Source: Prunella strophiata
Taxonomy: Eukaryota > Chordata > Aves > Passeriformes > Prunellidae
NCBI GenBank assembly: GCA_036583965.1
Contig: JAZBQD010000030.1
Span: 87,527,300 to 87,591,299 of the forward strand
Length of the DNA: 64,000 nt
Direction of reading: 5' to 3'
Part shown: in pieces, positions 26,271-36,967 of the stretch
Position numbering within the stretch: position 1 is the first letter of the stretch
Layout of the letters: each line of letters begins with the position of its first letter
The notes under the pieces: generated by a model
The model's input: only the letters and a program-made list of their open reading frames with translations
Database searches by the model: none
What the model was told of the DNA's origin: nothing
Program-made: the position numbers and the translations under genes

Positions 26271-29200
26271 GTAATATTAAAAATACAGTGGTATGTGTGG
26301 CAGTTTAGAGACAGCATTTCAGAAAGCACAATGGCTGGCACAGAGTATATAACTATGTATTTATGTGTCTATACAATTTATTTTGTATGTGTTGTATATC
26401 ATGTGTTTAGATTTTCATTTCAATACCATTCATGTGTTCATGTTTTTGTTTACATTTAAAGTTTTCATGAAACAAGGATCTGAAACATCTAGAAGTATTT
26501 GATTCAAATAAACACTTCTGAACTTCAAATTAAAATGCTTTGATTCCATAAGTATGCTTTCAGACTCTTTCCATTTTAGAGCAGAAGTAAATTTTAGTGC
26601 CTTTTTTTTAATTATGAATCTCATTTTCCTCATGGAATTGTCATCATTTGCAAGGAAACAACATTTTCACTTCCTGGCTAGCTGTGCACAATGAATTCAT
26701 CAGCTCCTCTGGTTTGCAGAACTTGCTGTGTCATGAACTTGAATGAATGATAACTACTCCATTTGGACACATCTCCTATTCAGGATTTTTTTCAGAACAG
26801 CAATGATCGTTAGTGTATTTGAACAGTGATACAAGATGAAAGAAAAATCCAGACTTTTGGAAGAAAAGAGAGACTCTCAGGAACTCTTTGTCAAAACTCA
26901 TTACCATGACCTTTCCCCTGCCAAGACAATCCTGCTGTGAGAGGCTTTGAAAGTTGCCCATTAGTGCAGAAATTTGCTATCCCTTGTGCTGTTTGGGATA
27001 ATAGCTGAAATAAAGACATTTAAGTATATTTGTCATGTGTATAGACACCATCTGGAATTTCCTTTAAACATTCCATTGCAGGCCTTTTCTAGAATCTGTA
27101 GATTGAAAGCTTGTGTAAGACCAGAGAATGCCCAAGAAACATAGATGACCATATATCTTCCTCTTATAATACAAAGGAAAATAAAATTTTGCTGAAAATT
27201 AGTTATCCAGCCAGTTTGGGTTTTTTCCAGCTGGAGGGGAAAAAGGCTTAAGGAGTAAAATAAACCAAAACTGTCTTTTGTAAATAGCAGAGACTGGGAA
27301 CTAATTATGAATTAATATTCATAAAGAAAATGACAGGCTTTGGATGCCAAGTTTCAAATCTTCCACATGCAGCAATTAGAAAAAAATTCTCCCATAAGTC
27401 AGTGCAAACTCAAGTTCAACAACCTGAAATTCTACCTCCAGAAATGCATCCTGTAAATATTCTGTTAAACAGGCTGTACACATCAATGTAAAAATTGGCA
27501 CTCATTTAAAATTGGAAAAAGAATATAATAATACCAAAACCCTTTATTTTGAGGATTGCACCTTGAGTGAAAAAGAGTGCACACCCTATTCATTACAAGT
27601 GGCATCTCTAAGAACTCTGTGCCCAGAATTTACAGAGATTGATAAGGGATGGTCCAGTGCACATAATTTCAAAGCAGAATTCTGATATTTAGGGCAGAAG
27701 CCTGGCCTTAGTGCAGTCAGGAAAACATTGACAAAATTTGGAAAGAATTCTACATCATGCTTTGCAAGTTTTCAGAAATATGTGTATTTTTACAACCTCA
27801 GTGTCCTACTCTGTCAAAATACCTGCGAACTTCCACTATTTTCATTCTGCTTAGCAAACAGCAACAGAACAGATTATTAAAGCAGTTGGTAATAATAATT
27901 TATAAGACTATTTATATTATTTTTTCTAGATCCAACTCTTCTCTGCTCCCACTTTCTGAGTGAGAGCTACCTGATTCTCATTCATATTGAATTCTTTTTT
28001 GCAGCACATCAGAATAAGGGGATGAAACAGGATGCTCTGAGGCCCAAGAAGAAAAGGATGAACTTATGAACTATGAAACCAAAATAGAAAGAGTAAAGAA
28101 GGAATAGTTGCTGAAGAGAAACATGGCCAGGTAGAATACTGAATTGAGGAGTAAGAAAAGAGCTTACACATCTATGATCATCACAGTTCCCCTTTCCATA
28201 CACGGCTTCATAAACCTTATCTGTTCATAGGGGATTCTTCAGATAAGATGCTTTAAAACAGAGGTGTCCTTACCTTAGCACTGTAAATTAGCCTTGAGAC
28301 TTATTTGTGTGCTCTGTGAAGCAATGACTGAGCTTGCAATAAGTAAAAGTTTGTGGAAATGTGAAATCAAATTTACAAGCCCTCTGCTTTCTATGTTGGT
28401 TCCACAAGCAGAAAAAACATGTAGTAAGTTGGAAAAGAATGTAACAAAACTCCTGCACTTCACAGTGCCACCAACTCAGAAGCAGAAACAGATGAAATAA
28501 GTTAGACAAGAAACCCAAACTCTTCCATGAAGACATGAAGAAGGAAAGTTACTGGCCACTTGCCAAAGTCAAAGCTATCCCACCTGCACTAAAATCATGT
28601 GTGCCATTCACACCTGCCTGTCAGTGCTACAGGAGAAGGAGAGACACTAAAGGAAGCACAGGAGGACAGGAGATCTTTTTCCTTAGATTGCTGACACTAC
28701 TTGTGTGCTGAGAGATGTAACATAACACCATTTTGTCATCTGGAGAGCAAATACACACATCCCTAAATGTGCTCCCAATGCAGCTGGTGAAAAAACCAGA
28801 AGGATATGCTGCTGAGGTAAAGGGGGAAAGTTTTGGGAAATCTAAATATCATTGAAGTCCAAGACATAATAGTTATGGACAAATGCCAAATGACAAGCAG
28901 AATGTGCTTCTTGTTACCAGGAGGTCACATCTTGCTATCCATCTCCTAGATTCCTCCATTTAATCACTCTTATAATTGCCTGCATTAATGTGTTGCTGAT
29001 TTTGACTAATATTATGATTACAAAAGAAAAATAAAATGGTAACATTTCCAAATCCACAGCATGATGTACTACTGCAGAAATGTTAGTGTTTCAGAACTCC
29101 CCAGAGTTATGCTAGTGCTGAAAACGCTGCTATCTATTGTGTATTTTATAAATTCAAAAGCATACACTGGATGATGTATTTCTGTTGCAAAACAAAATGA

Positions 29201-29540
29201 AAAGGGGCAGAAATTTGAGAGCAGTTTGAGTTTGGCGGAGGAGACTGAGTGGCAAAAAAAGCCTGTGGAATCAATGATGAAGTTGAGTGTCTTAAACACT
29301 CATTTGCAGTCATTCATCTCTGGCAGAAGATGTAAGCTATTATTCTAGGTGTCAGGAGTAAGCCACAATGCTGGGTCTGTGTGCATCTTATGTGAGCAGA
29401 ATGTTTGTGCTGGTGAGCACCTCCTTGCATCTGCACAAATCCAGTTCCTAAACCATGTTGTTCAGGATGGATAATGAATAAGATAAATTCTCCAATATTA
29501 TTTGTATTTGAGTTGAATCAAAGACAGAGAGATTTTATGG

Positions 29541-29668
29541 GTTTGGTTGGTTTGTTTGGGTTGGTTTTTTGGTTTTTTTTTTCAGTTTTTTTTGTTTGTT
29601 TTTTGGGGGGCTTTTTTGTACTTGTTTGTTTGTTTGTTTATTGGGGCGTTGTTTGTATTTTGGGGTTT
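29541..29668. repeat. GTTT/GGTTT low-complexity tract
   Basis: About 130 bp of mixed GTTTG, GGTTT and T-run units, including GTTTGTTTGTTTGTTT near 29,625. Confidence 0.9.
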
Positions 29669-30328
29669 AACTCAAGTGAGAGAGAGCTTAACTCCAGACA
29701 GAGAGAGTTTCAGAGGACATGTACTTAATATTTTTCTGTTACATTTTTTTCAAGAATAAAAATAAATTATTTGGGTTTTTTCCATCAAAATCTCCAGCAC
29801 ACTACACATTTTATTTTGGGAGTTATGTTTATGGTTTCTTTCTAAATGCAAACTTAAGTATCATCCAAGAAATTTGTCATAATAGTCAAAAAAAGTTTCT
29901 AATGCCTCTAAGAGTTATTTTTCCTAAAGAAAAAAATATCAGTGGTCAGTTTTTGGACAGTTTGTGTGGAAAGAAGATCACTTACTATCACATGACCTGG
30001 TATCACTTTAGCAGGGAAACTCCTTGGTTCTAATCTAGCCTTCTGTCACTTAAACCAGATCATAATTATTTTCTGTTTTCATAGGGATAAAGCTGTTTTG
30101 TTGCTTCAGACAACTTTTCTTTATGGGCTTCAAATAAAGTGTTGATCAAAGAAAGTAAATGATTGTTAAGGACTCAAAATAAGCATTTAGACATTAAGAC
30201 CTAAAATACTGATTGAACCATATACTTGACTCCTGCTCAAAACACTGTATTCTTTTTCTGTCAGCCATCTAATGAATGGTTACACTGCAAATAAATTATT
30301 GTTTATATTCTCTTACAAGTTGTTCATG

Positions 30329-30356
30329 TGTATATATATATATATGTATATATATA
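30329..30356. repeat. (TA)n microsatellite
   Basis: About thirteen TA units interrupted by one TG. Confidence 0.9.
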
Positions 30357-30381
30357 AAGGAATCTGTTGTTTTCCTGCTAG

Positions 30382-30516
30382 TTGGAATATCAGGAATCAC
30401 TAGAAATAGCAGCCCTGCATATCTCCATTACTGAGGCTGTACAATGGATGGGAACTGGAGGGAGGATCCAGGTGATCCTGCTTCAGCACTGCTGTTTCTC
30501 TCTGCTGACCCACATG
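30382..30516 (+). other. Exon-like open segment between consensus splice sites
   Basis: A pyrimidine-rich tract ending TTTTCCTGCTAG (30,372-30,381) forms a good 3' splice site, and ATG|GTAAGTG at 30,514-30,522 forms a near-perfect 5' splice site. The 135 bp between them are exactly 45 codons and have no stop in frame 1; the translation begins LEYQESLEIAALHIS and ends CCFSLLTHM. It has no start codon need if it is internal. I do not recognise the peptide. In 64 kb such a combination can arise by chance, so this is a candidate only. Confidence 0.18.
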
Positions 30517-32060
30517 GTAAGTGAATGTCTTCTAAGGAAGTAGAAAGACAGAACTTTAAATATCTCTGTCATGCTTTGTGGAGAGGCATTAAAATACTTC
30601 TGTTATGTGCATCATTCTACATGAGAAAACACTGATTAGGAGCTCTCTAGCTGGTTAGCTACCATGTTTGCTTGCTATCACCTCTAAGATCTTTATTGTG
30701 TGAACAAAAATGTACCAGTGATCAATAAGAAAAATAATTGTGTTCTAGAAGGCAAAGGCATTCACAGATCCATGGCAGTTGAAGCCAGACCAGCCATTAC
30801 ACTGTTTCCATATTTAATTATAACCATTTTATTTTCTGACATTCATTTTCACAAGATCCATTTACATTTCCTCCATCCCAAAGCCAAATCATCTCCTTTC
30901 CAAAGGGAAACAGAACTATCTGACTTAAAGAGACACTTAGACATCTGACTGATGAGGTTGATCTAAGTAGTTATAAAAAAAGGATTAATTCAGGAATAAG
31001 ATTTTGATTATATGGCTGAAAATTAAAAATCCACATTTATCCACTTTGGACAACTTTTATCTTTCTGATATAGAAATCATCTTCTTAAAGCTGCTCAAAG
31101 AGATTTGGAGTCAAAATGGCAGGATGTTTTCCTCATGAAACTCAGTATAGGGAAAAATAACAGAAATACATGGGGAATAATTATGTTTTTCATACTCACC
31201 TTCAAGATGTGTTATAACTCATGTTGAGATTTGCTTCCAGATAGGTTTATACACACTTTGAAGCAGATCCTTGTCTGGTGTAAATGGTTCAAGCTCTATT
31301 GACTTTGATAGCAGGACAGCAGCCTACAATAGCTGGAGACATGGATGTGAGCATCCATGAGCTTACTTTTCATGTGTGTACAGATATGAAGAGTTTTATA
31401 TAATCAGATTAATGTAGAAGGATATTCCTGTGGAGCAGAGGGTTAGTGGCACATCAAGCAATGGTAGGATACCCAGTATTTTAGACTTCAGAATGCATCT
31501 TCTACAAGTTTTTATCAAATAAAAGGAGTAACATATTCAACAGTATTTTAATGAAAAAAAATTCTTGTGGTGCAAAATCAAGGGAATCTTATGGTAGCTC
31601 TTTGAGAAGTTACCCACTATTTATTGAGGGCTGTCTATTTGTAGCTATAGGTATAAAGCATTCATCATTTGTTATCTCAGTCAGTCTGCCAGCAATCCTT
31701 GCTTTAGAAATGTATTTCATCACAGAACTGTCCAGCTAAATGGATGGCATTTCTCAATGCTAAATTTATGGCTCAATTAAAGTCAATCTTACCCTATCAG
31801 CTTTCTTGTGTATATACAATTAATAAAAATAAAATGGAAACCTATCATTTCTCATGTCATGGTTTTCAAAACAAGAAAAATTTAAATCAATGCTCTCTTT
31901 ACAGGTAATGGAATTTAGCATATGTCTGTAGGCTGTGCTACTTTCACCTGAGCTGATAAAATGCAGGCATTGCTCTTCTTTCCTGCAAATGAGTCATTTA
32001 TTCATGTTTTGTAGGCTTAGGGCTGACATCCACACAAAAGATTGCAAAAATTAAAGATTT
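30517..32060. other. AT-rich noncoding DNA, no gene seen
   Basis: No mobile element, RNA gene or convincing exon. Confidence 0.5.
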
Positions 32061-32580
32061 AGGAGTGGTGTTATTGGGAGGTTGTTTGTTTTACCCTCCA
32101 AAACATGCTCATGCTCAAAACCTACAGAAGTCTGCTTGTTGTCACTGTGCTTTATATGAGGCAAAGAAATTGTCAGGACATGACACAAACCAAGCAAAAA
32201 AACAGAGTCCCCACTCTGCCACAGTGTTGAAGCATGGAGGTGTCCAGCCATTGCCACATTATCAAATGGACCACAGCCTGCACATTCTCAGGATGCTGGA
32301 CTCAAAAAACACTTTTAAATTATTTTCTTTCTTCTGTGGAAAAAAATACCATTGCACCATGAAGGTTACCAGAACATGAACTAGGTATAATTATATTTTG
32401 CAAGTGTTTTAATTGAGGTTTAGGGAAAAGCCATCACAAATTTTATGACTTCAGTGCTCCTGTTAATGACTCAGTGGCCTTTAGCCCTTTTATTTTTATA
32501 CAGGTCTGTGTCAGGGAAACAATATGAATTGTAAATAAATCCTGTCAACACATTTAGCTGCCTTAAAAAAAAAAAAAAAA
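32061..32580 (+). pseudogene. Possible retrocopy 3' end (AATAAA plus A16), source unknown
   Basis: An AATAAA hexamer at 32,534-32,539 lies 25 bases before a pure A16 run at 32,565-32,580, which is the spacing of a polyadenylated mRNA end. A 104-codon open frame lies upstream (32,065-32,379) but I do not recognise it. The 5' limit is a guess. I could not find a convincing target-site duplication, and a chance A-run is quite possible. Confidence 0.15.
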
Positions 32581-32680
32581 GTCTTTATATGCAAGGATTT
32601 TAAAGGATCTACAGGGGATATTGTTATGTCTGATCATTCTGTGGACCAGCAAATATCTGAGCTGCATAGCAAAACATTTT

Positions 32681-32724
32681 CTTTTTTCTTTGCTTTCTTT
32701 TTTTCCTGTTTTTTTTTTTTTTGG

Positions 32725-32755
<31 letters not shown>

Positions 32756-32766
32756 TTTTTTTTTTT
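32681..32766. repeat. T-rich tract with (GTTTT)n
   Basis: About 86 bp of T runs containing a (GTTTT) pentamer array at about 32,723-32,750. Confidence 0.92.
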
Positions 32767-33159
32767 AAGAACAATGAGTGTGTCAGTTTATCTTGGCTGC
32801 ATTCCATGTTATTCAGTAATAGATGTCACCTCAACACTTCACCACAAGCCCATCTCCAGATATGGCTGCTCCTAATCTATGCAGTTCTACAGGGCTGGCA
32901 ACAGTAGGATGCACTATTTATAATTATATTGATAAACATTTTTACCATTCAGCCAACTGATTTTGTATTTGTGCCTGCTGCTATGTTTAACGTGGTATTC
33001 TCAATGAAATGTTAACATGCTTCAGTAAAACACTGACACTCATAAGCCATCGATGAGGTCATCCAACACGCAGTCCAACATTCAGCATGTATGCCAGAGT
33101 AGAATAACTTAATTAAATCCTTCCTCTGAGGATTAAGAGGGTTATTCTGACAGGCTTTT

Positions 33160-33610
33160 ACAAGCCTGGGCATGCTTGCATGGTGCAGAGGAGAGCAGTG
33201 CAGAGACAAGGAGGCAGCAGAGCAGCTCGAGGCAGCCCTGGTGCGGTGCAATGCCTGCGGCTGAGCCTGCGGGGACACAGCCAGGACCTGCAGGCTGCTC
33301 CACTCCAGCCTGTGCCCAGGGACTGCCTCAGGGTGACCCCTGCATCTGAGCTGGGCACAGTGTGCCACTGTGGGAGAAGCCCCAGGACTTACAATGCCAG
33401 AGCAGGGACACCAGCAAAGACACTACAGCCACGGGTGACCATGCTGCAGCTGGGATACCCCAAAACAAAGGGCAGCAGAGAAAAATCAGCAAGAAGCAGA
33501 TATCAGCAGACAAAAGACCCCCAAAGCACATGGAGTAACAGACAGAAATCATCATACCCACAACCACAAACCTCCTGTGCCTCACAGGCAGAGCTGAGAC
33601 AAAGTGAGTA
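33160..33610 (+). other. GC-richer block with overlapping open frames, unrecognised
   Basis: About 450 bp at clearly higher GC than its neighbours, open for 147 codons on the plus strand (33,180-33,623) and 118 on the minus strand (33,012-33,368). It is preceded by TTATTCTGACAG and followed by AAAGTGAGTAC at about 33,600, which would fit an exon. It lies about 220 bp upstream of the ERV-L-type LTR, so it could be an older retroviral fragment. No domain is recognisable in any frame. I cannot assign it. Confidence 0.2.
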
Positions 33611-33680
33611 CAACTTGTGGTGAAAATAAGGGAATTTGAGGAGGTGGAATCAGAAGTGCTCTAAGTGTCTGTGTTCTCTC

Positions 33681-33703
33681 TTTTTTTTTTTTTTTTTTTT
33701 TTT
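33681..33703. repeat. T23 homopolymer
   Basis: Twenty-three T followed by CTCTCAG. The whole resembles a long polypyrimidine tract and acceptor, but no exon evidence follows. Confidence 0.9.
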
Positions 33704-33828
33704 CTCTCAGTACCTGAATGAATGATCAGGAGTTTGTGTTGTCAATATATTAAATTACTAAAACAAAACCATTAAACCATTAACAGCTGATAGCTGCTTT
33801 TCTCACTACTTAACTCAGATTTCATGAT

Positions 33829-35220
33829 TGCACTGGGTTTACATGGCCACGTTTTGGCAACAGGGAGAACTATAGGGGTGGCTTCTGTGAGAAGCTGCCA
33901 GAAACTTCTTTCATGTCTGACAGAGCAAATGCCAGCTGGCTTACAGATGGATCCACCACTGACCAAGGCCAAGCTCATCAATGACAGTGTTGGCACCTCT
34001 GGGACAACAAATTTAACAAGTGGGAAAGTTGCTGTGAAGCACCAACAGTAGCCAAAAAGAGGAGTGAGAATATGTGAAAGTAGCAGCCCTGCAGAGAGCA
34101 ATGTCAGGGAGGCAGGGAGGAAGGCAAGAAGGCAGGCAGGGAGGAAGGGAGGAAGGGAGGAAGGAAGGAAGGAGGAAGGAAGGAAGGAAGGAAGAAGGAA
34201 GGAAGGAAGGAAGGAAGAAGGAAGGAAGGAAGGAAGAAGGAAGGAAGGAAGGAAGGAAGGAAGGAAGGAAGAAGGAAGGAAGGAAGGAAGGAAGGAAGGA
34301 AGGAAGAAGGAAGGAAGGAAGAAGGAAGGAAGGAAGGAAGGAAGGAAGGAAGGAAGGAAGGAAGGAAGGAAGGAGGAAGGAAGGAAGGAAGGAGGAAGGA
34401 AGGAAGGAAGGAAGGAGGAAGGAAGGAAGGAGGAAGGAAGGAAGGAGGAAGGAAGGAAGGAGGAAGGAAGGAAGGAAGGAAGGAAGGAGGAAGGAAGGAA
34501 GGAAGGACATGCTCCAGGCACCAGAGCAGAGATTTCCCCCTGCGCCCATGAAGGGCCCTGTGCTGGAGCTGGTGGCTTGCCTGGAGGAGCTTGTGACCCT
34601 GTGGCAGCTCACATGGGGCAGCAGGTCTCTGGCAAGGACTGTGATCCATGGAGAGAGGAGCCACATGCAGTCTTGTGGGGCACGCTCACTTGGGAGAGGT
34701 GTTCCGAAAGACTTCACCCCTTGGAAAGGGAACCCACAACTGGAGCAGTTGTGCAGAACTGCAGCTTTTGGGATTGGGAAGGGCTCACAGGAGGACTGAT
34801 TCCATGGATAGGGACCCCACACTGGAGCAGAAGAGTGTGAAGGAGAGAAGGAAGGAGTAGAGAGATAACGTGATAAAGTGCCTGCAGCCCTCAATCCCTG
34901 TCCCCCTGTACCTGTTGGCAGGGGGAGGTAGAGAATTTAAAATGAAATTAAGCTTGGAAAGAAGGGAGGGATGAGGGGATGGTGTTTTTAAGATCTGGCT
35001 TTACTTCTCATTATACTACTCTGATATGACTGGCAATTAATTAAACTAGATTCCACAAATCAAGTCTGTTTTCCATTATGGTAACTGTTGAGTGATCTCT
35101 CCCTGTCCTTATCCTGACCCAAAAGCCTTTTGTTGCATTTTCTTCCCCTTGTCCAGCTAAGGAGGGGAGAGACAAAGCAGCTTTAGTCAGCACCTGGGCC
35201 ACAAATGTCAACCCCAGACA
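33829..35220 (+). mobile_element. Solo ERV-L-type LTR carrying an internal GGAA microsatellite
   Basis: The segment starts TGCACTGGGTTTACATGGCC and ends GTCAACCCCAGACA. It contains the signature blocks of a widespread avian ERV-L-type LTR: GGTGGCTTCTGTGAGAAGCT, GCACCTCTGGGACAACAAAT, repeated TGGAGCAG-type units with CCTTGGAAAGGGA, GATATGACTGGCAATTAA, AGTGATCTCTCCCTGTCC and the GTCCAGCTAAGGAGGGGAG end. LTRs hold the promoter, enhancer and polyadenylation signals of the retrovirus. No gag, pol or env sequence follows, so it is a solo LTR left by recombination. The flanks read ATGAT before and ATGAA after, an imperfect five-base target-site duplication. The stretch at 34,106-34,507 is a GGAA array where the family normally has a short purine-rich segment. 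The family name rests on recall of songbird LTRs; the LTR nature is secure. Confidence 0.88.
34106..34507 (+). repeat. (GGAA)n microsatellite inside the LTR
   Basis: About 400 bp of pure purine: GGAA tetramers interrupted by GGA or GAA triplets (GGAAGGAAGGAGGAAGG, GGAAGAAGGAAGG). It replaces or extends the purine-rich segment between the 5' block of the LTR and GCTCCAGGCACCAGAGCAG. Every frame is open, giving KEGR or FLPS repeat peptides that are not proteins. GGAA is the ETS-factor core, and tandem GGAA arrays can act as ETS-driven enhancers in mammals; any such role here is inference. Confidence 0.97.
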
Positions 35221-36967
35221 ATGAAGAAAATAGTCTTTTATTTCTCTAATGTATTAAAAAATCTTCCTCATGTAGCCCTCCATTTAATCATGGTCTGATG
35301 TCTCTTACTCAGACCATGATGTTTTATGCACAGGTATCTTCCCATAACCTTTCATCCTTTCCCAGCACCTACTGGAGCCTTTCCTCTCACCACCAGGTCA
35401 CTGCTGAGGCCCAGACACCTATTTTGGCTGTTCAGCATCATCCAGGCTTCTCAGCTTCTCTCTCCAGGACACTGACTCTCACTGTGGGCCTGAGCTCATT
35501 CAGTCTTTTTGTTTCTTTTCACCTACCATGACCATTCCTTTGGCTTCAAACATCTTCCCAGCCATACATTAGTCTGGCAGTAGGAAAAAGCCTTGGCACA
35601 AGTAAAGGCTATATAGATAAACTGGTTGATGAGTGGATTGAAGGCGGCCCCTCAAATGCAAAACTTTGCTGTGGGCCGTGGTAAGAGGCTTAAAACAGAT
35701 GAGTTCATCAACATCTGAGTGAAATGACAGATGAGGAATGTCTCTGAAGTAGCCAAGTGTAGGTTGATTCCAGTATGACCTCATACCAACAAACCTAGAA
35801 ACAAAACACAGAATCATTGCTGAGAAAGTTTCGTCCAACAAGAAGCTAGGAGGAATTGAAAATGAAAATGATGGGTAAATTCTTGGTAAATAGTTGCATG
35901 TATTTCCAAGTAGTTATATACACATATATACATACATATATATATATTAAAGACAGATGGATACAGATAAACATGTTGGTCGGTTCTGAGAAGCAGAGGT
36001 GCTATAAAAACTTTTAGATTATCTAAATCTAATTGGAGGGATATGATTTTTTGGTATTTTTGATGACCCTGAACACCCTGCTAAGGAAGTAGCTCATGTA
36101 AACACTTTAAACACAAAAAGAAGAGAGCTGAAAGGATTAATGCTGTTCTTCCATGTGTAAACAGAAGAATATTAATCAAGAATGGAAAGGTCACATTGCC
36201 TCTCCAAAGTACACTGAAGGGATTGCCTGTTCTGAAGCTTAATGAATCTCTAAATATATAAATCTGAATGGTTTTCCTTCTCTAGTCGTGTTAAAGAAAT
36301 CTACATAGACTTGCAGATTGTGCTGTCCTCTAGGTCCCATCAATCTTCCTTTTCACTGCATCAGTCTTATCAGTCCTCATGCTCTCCCCTGGTATAAGCA
36401 TGCAGAGCTATCTCTGATCTCTGTGCTTTGAAGTGGAAAGAAAAATCAGCCTCTGTGCTTAGATCGTAGCAGTTAAGACAGTCATTTATTACTCGTGTTT
36501 ATTTATTTGAAATTACGAAATTATGTGATTAATAGATTTTAAGATGACAACAAAACCAATCTGACCTAAATCACAATAGAGATCAAGGCGTATAATTTCC
36601 ATTATTGGCAAGTATTAAGATTCTACAAGAGGACTAATTTGTTTTAACTCAGTGACAATAATGATAATTTTCTTTTCACTCTTGTTATCAAGTTTTGCAG
36701 AATCATATTGCTCATCAAGCTGTCTTCATAGGGATAAGCTTTAGGTCCAGGGATACTGGAGACAAAATTCAGATCTTGACAGCTGATTTGTGCATAATGC
36801 TGCATGTATTGCAATTTTTTGTTCAAATCCCAAATGATGTCTGGTACTTGCATTTTAATACAAAGTAGCGCCCTTTTCTCAATTCCACCCTGAACAAATA
36901 TGTAGTGTGCAGGTTTATGATCGTCCTCACAGGTTGGTACTCAGGTTCTGGTGGAACATTACTTGAC
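35221..36967. repeat. Duplicated unit, copy A: LTR 3' flank
   Basis: Single-copy-looking AT-rich DNA just after the LTR that recurs almost exactly at 45,190-46,930. The shared stretch, including the LTR end, runs from 35,073 to 36,967. Differences are mostly one- or two-base indels in short runs, with occasional substitutions (for example CTGCTGAGGCCCAGACA against CTGTTGAGGCCCACACA). Copy A stops matching at ACTTGAC, where it passes directly into the degenerate GGACTCC array. No gene is visible in it. Confidence 0.93.
35916..35949. repeat. TA/CATA microsatellite
   Basis: Alternating TA, CATA and TATA units; the same run recurs at about 45,884-45,918 with a slightly different unit count. Confidence 0.85.

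Larger units (their letters stand above)
26271..30381. other. AT-rich noncoding DNA, no gene seen
   Basis: Apart from the simple repeats listed separately there is no recognisable element. Two open frames of 70-84 codons at 29.47-29.76 kb are translations of a G/T low-complexity tract. Confidence 0.5.

Noticed and set aside
29474..29759. Hydrophobic FVFWG-type peptides resembling membrane segments
   Set aside because: Translation of GTTT/T-rich low-complexity DNA.
33772..34894. Long open frames on both strands encoding FLPS or KEGR repeat peptides (up to 293 codons)
   Set aside because: They are translations of the GGAA microsatellite, which lacks stop codons in all frames; no start context or non-repeat domain.
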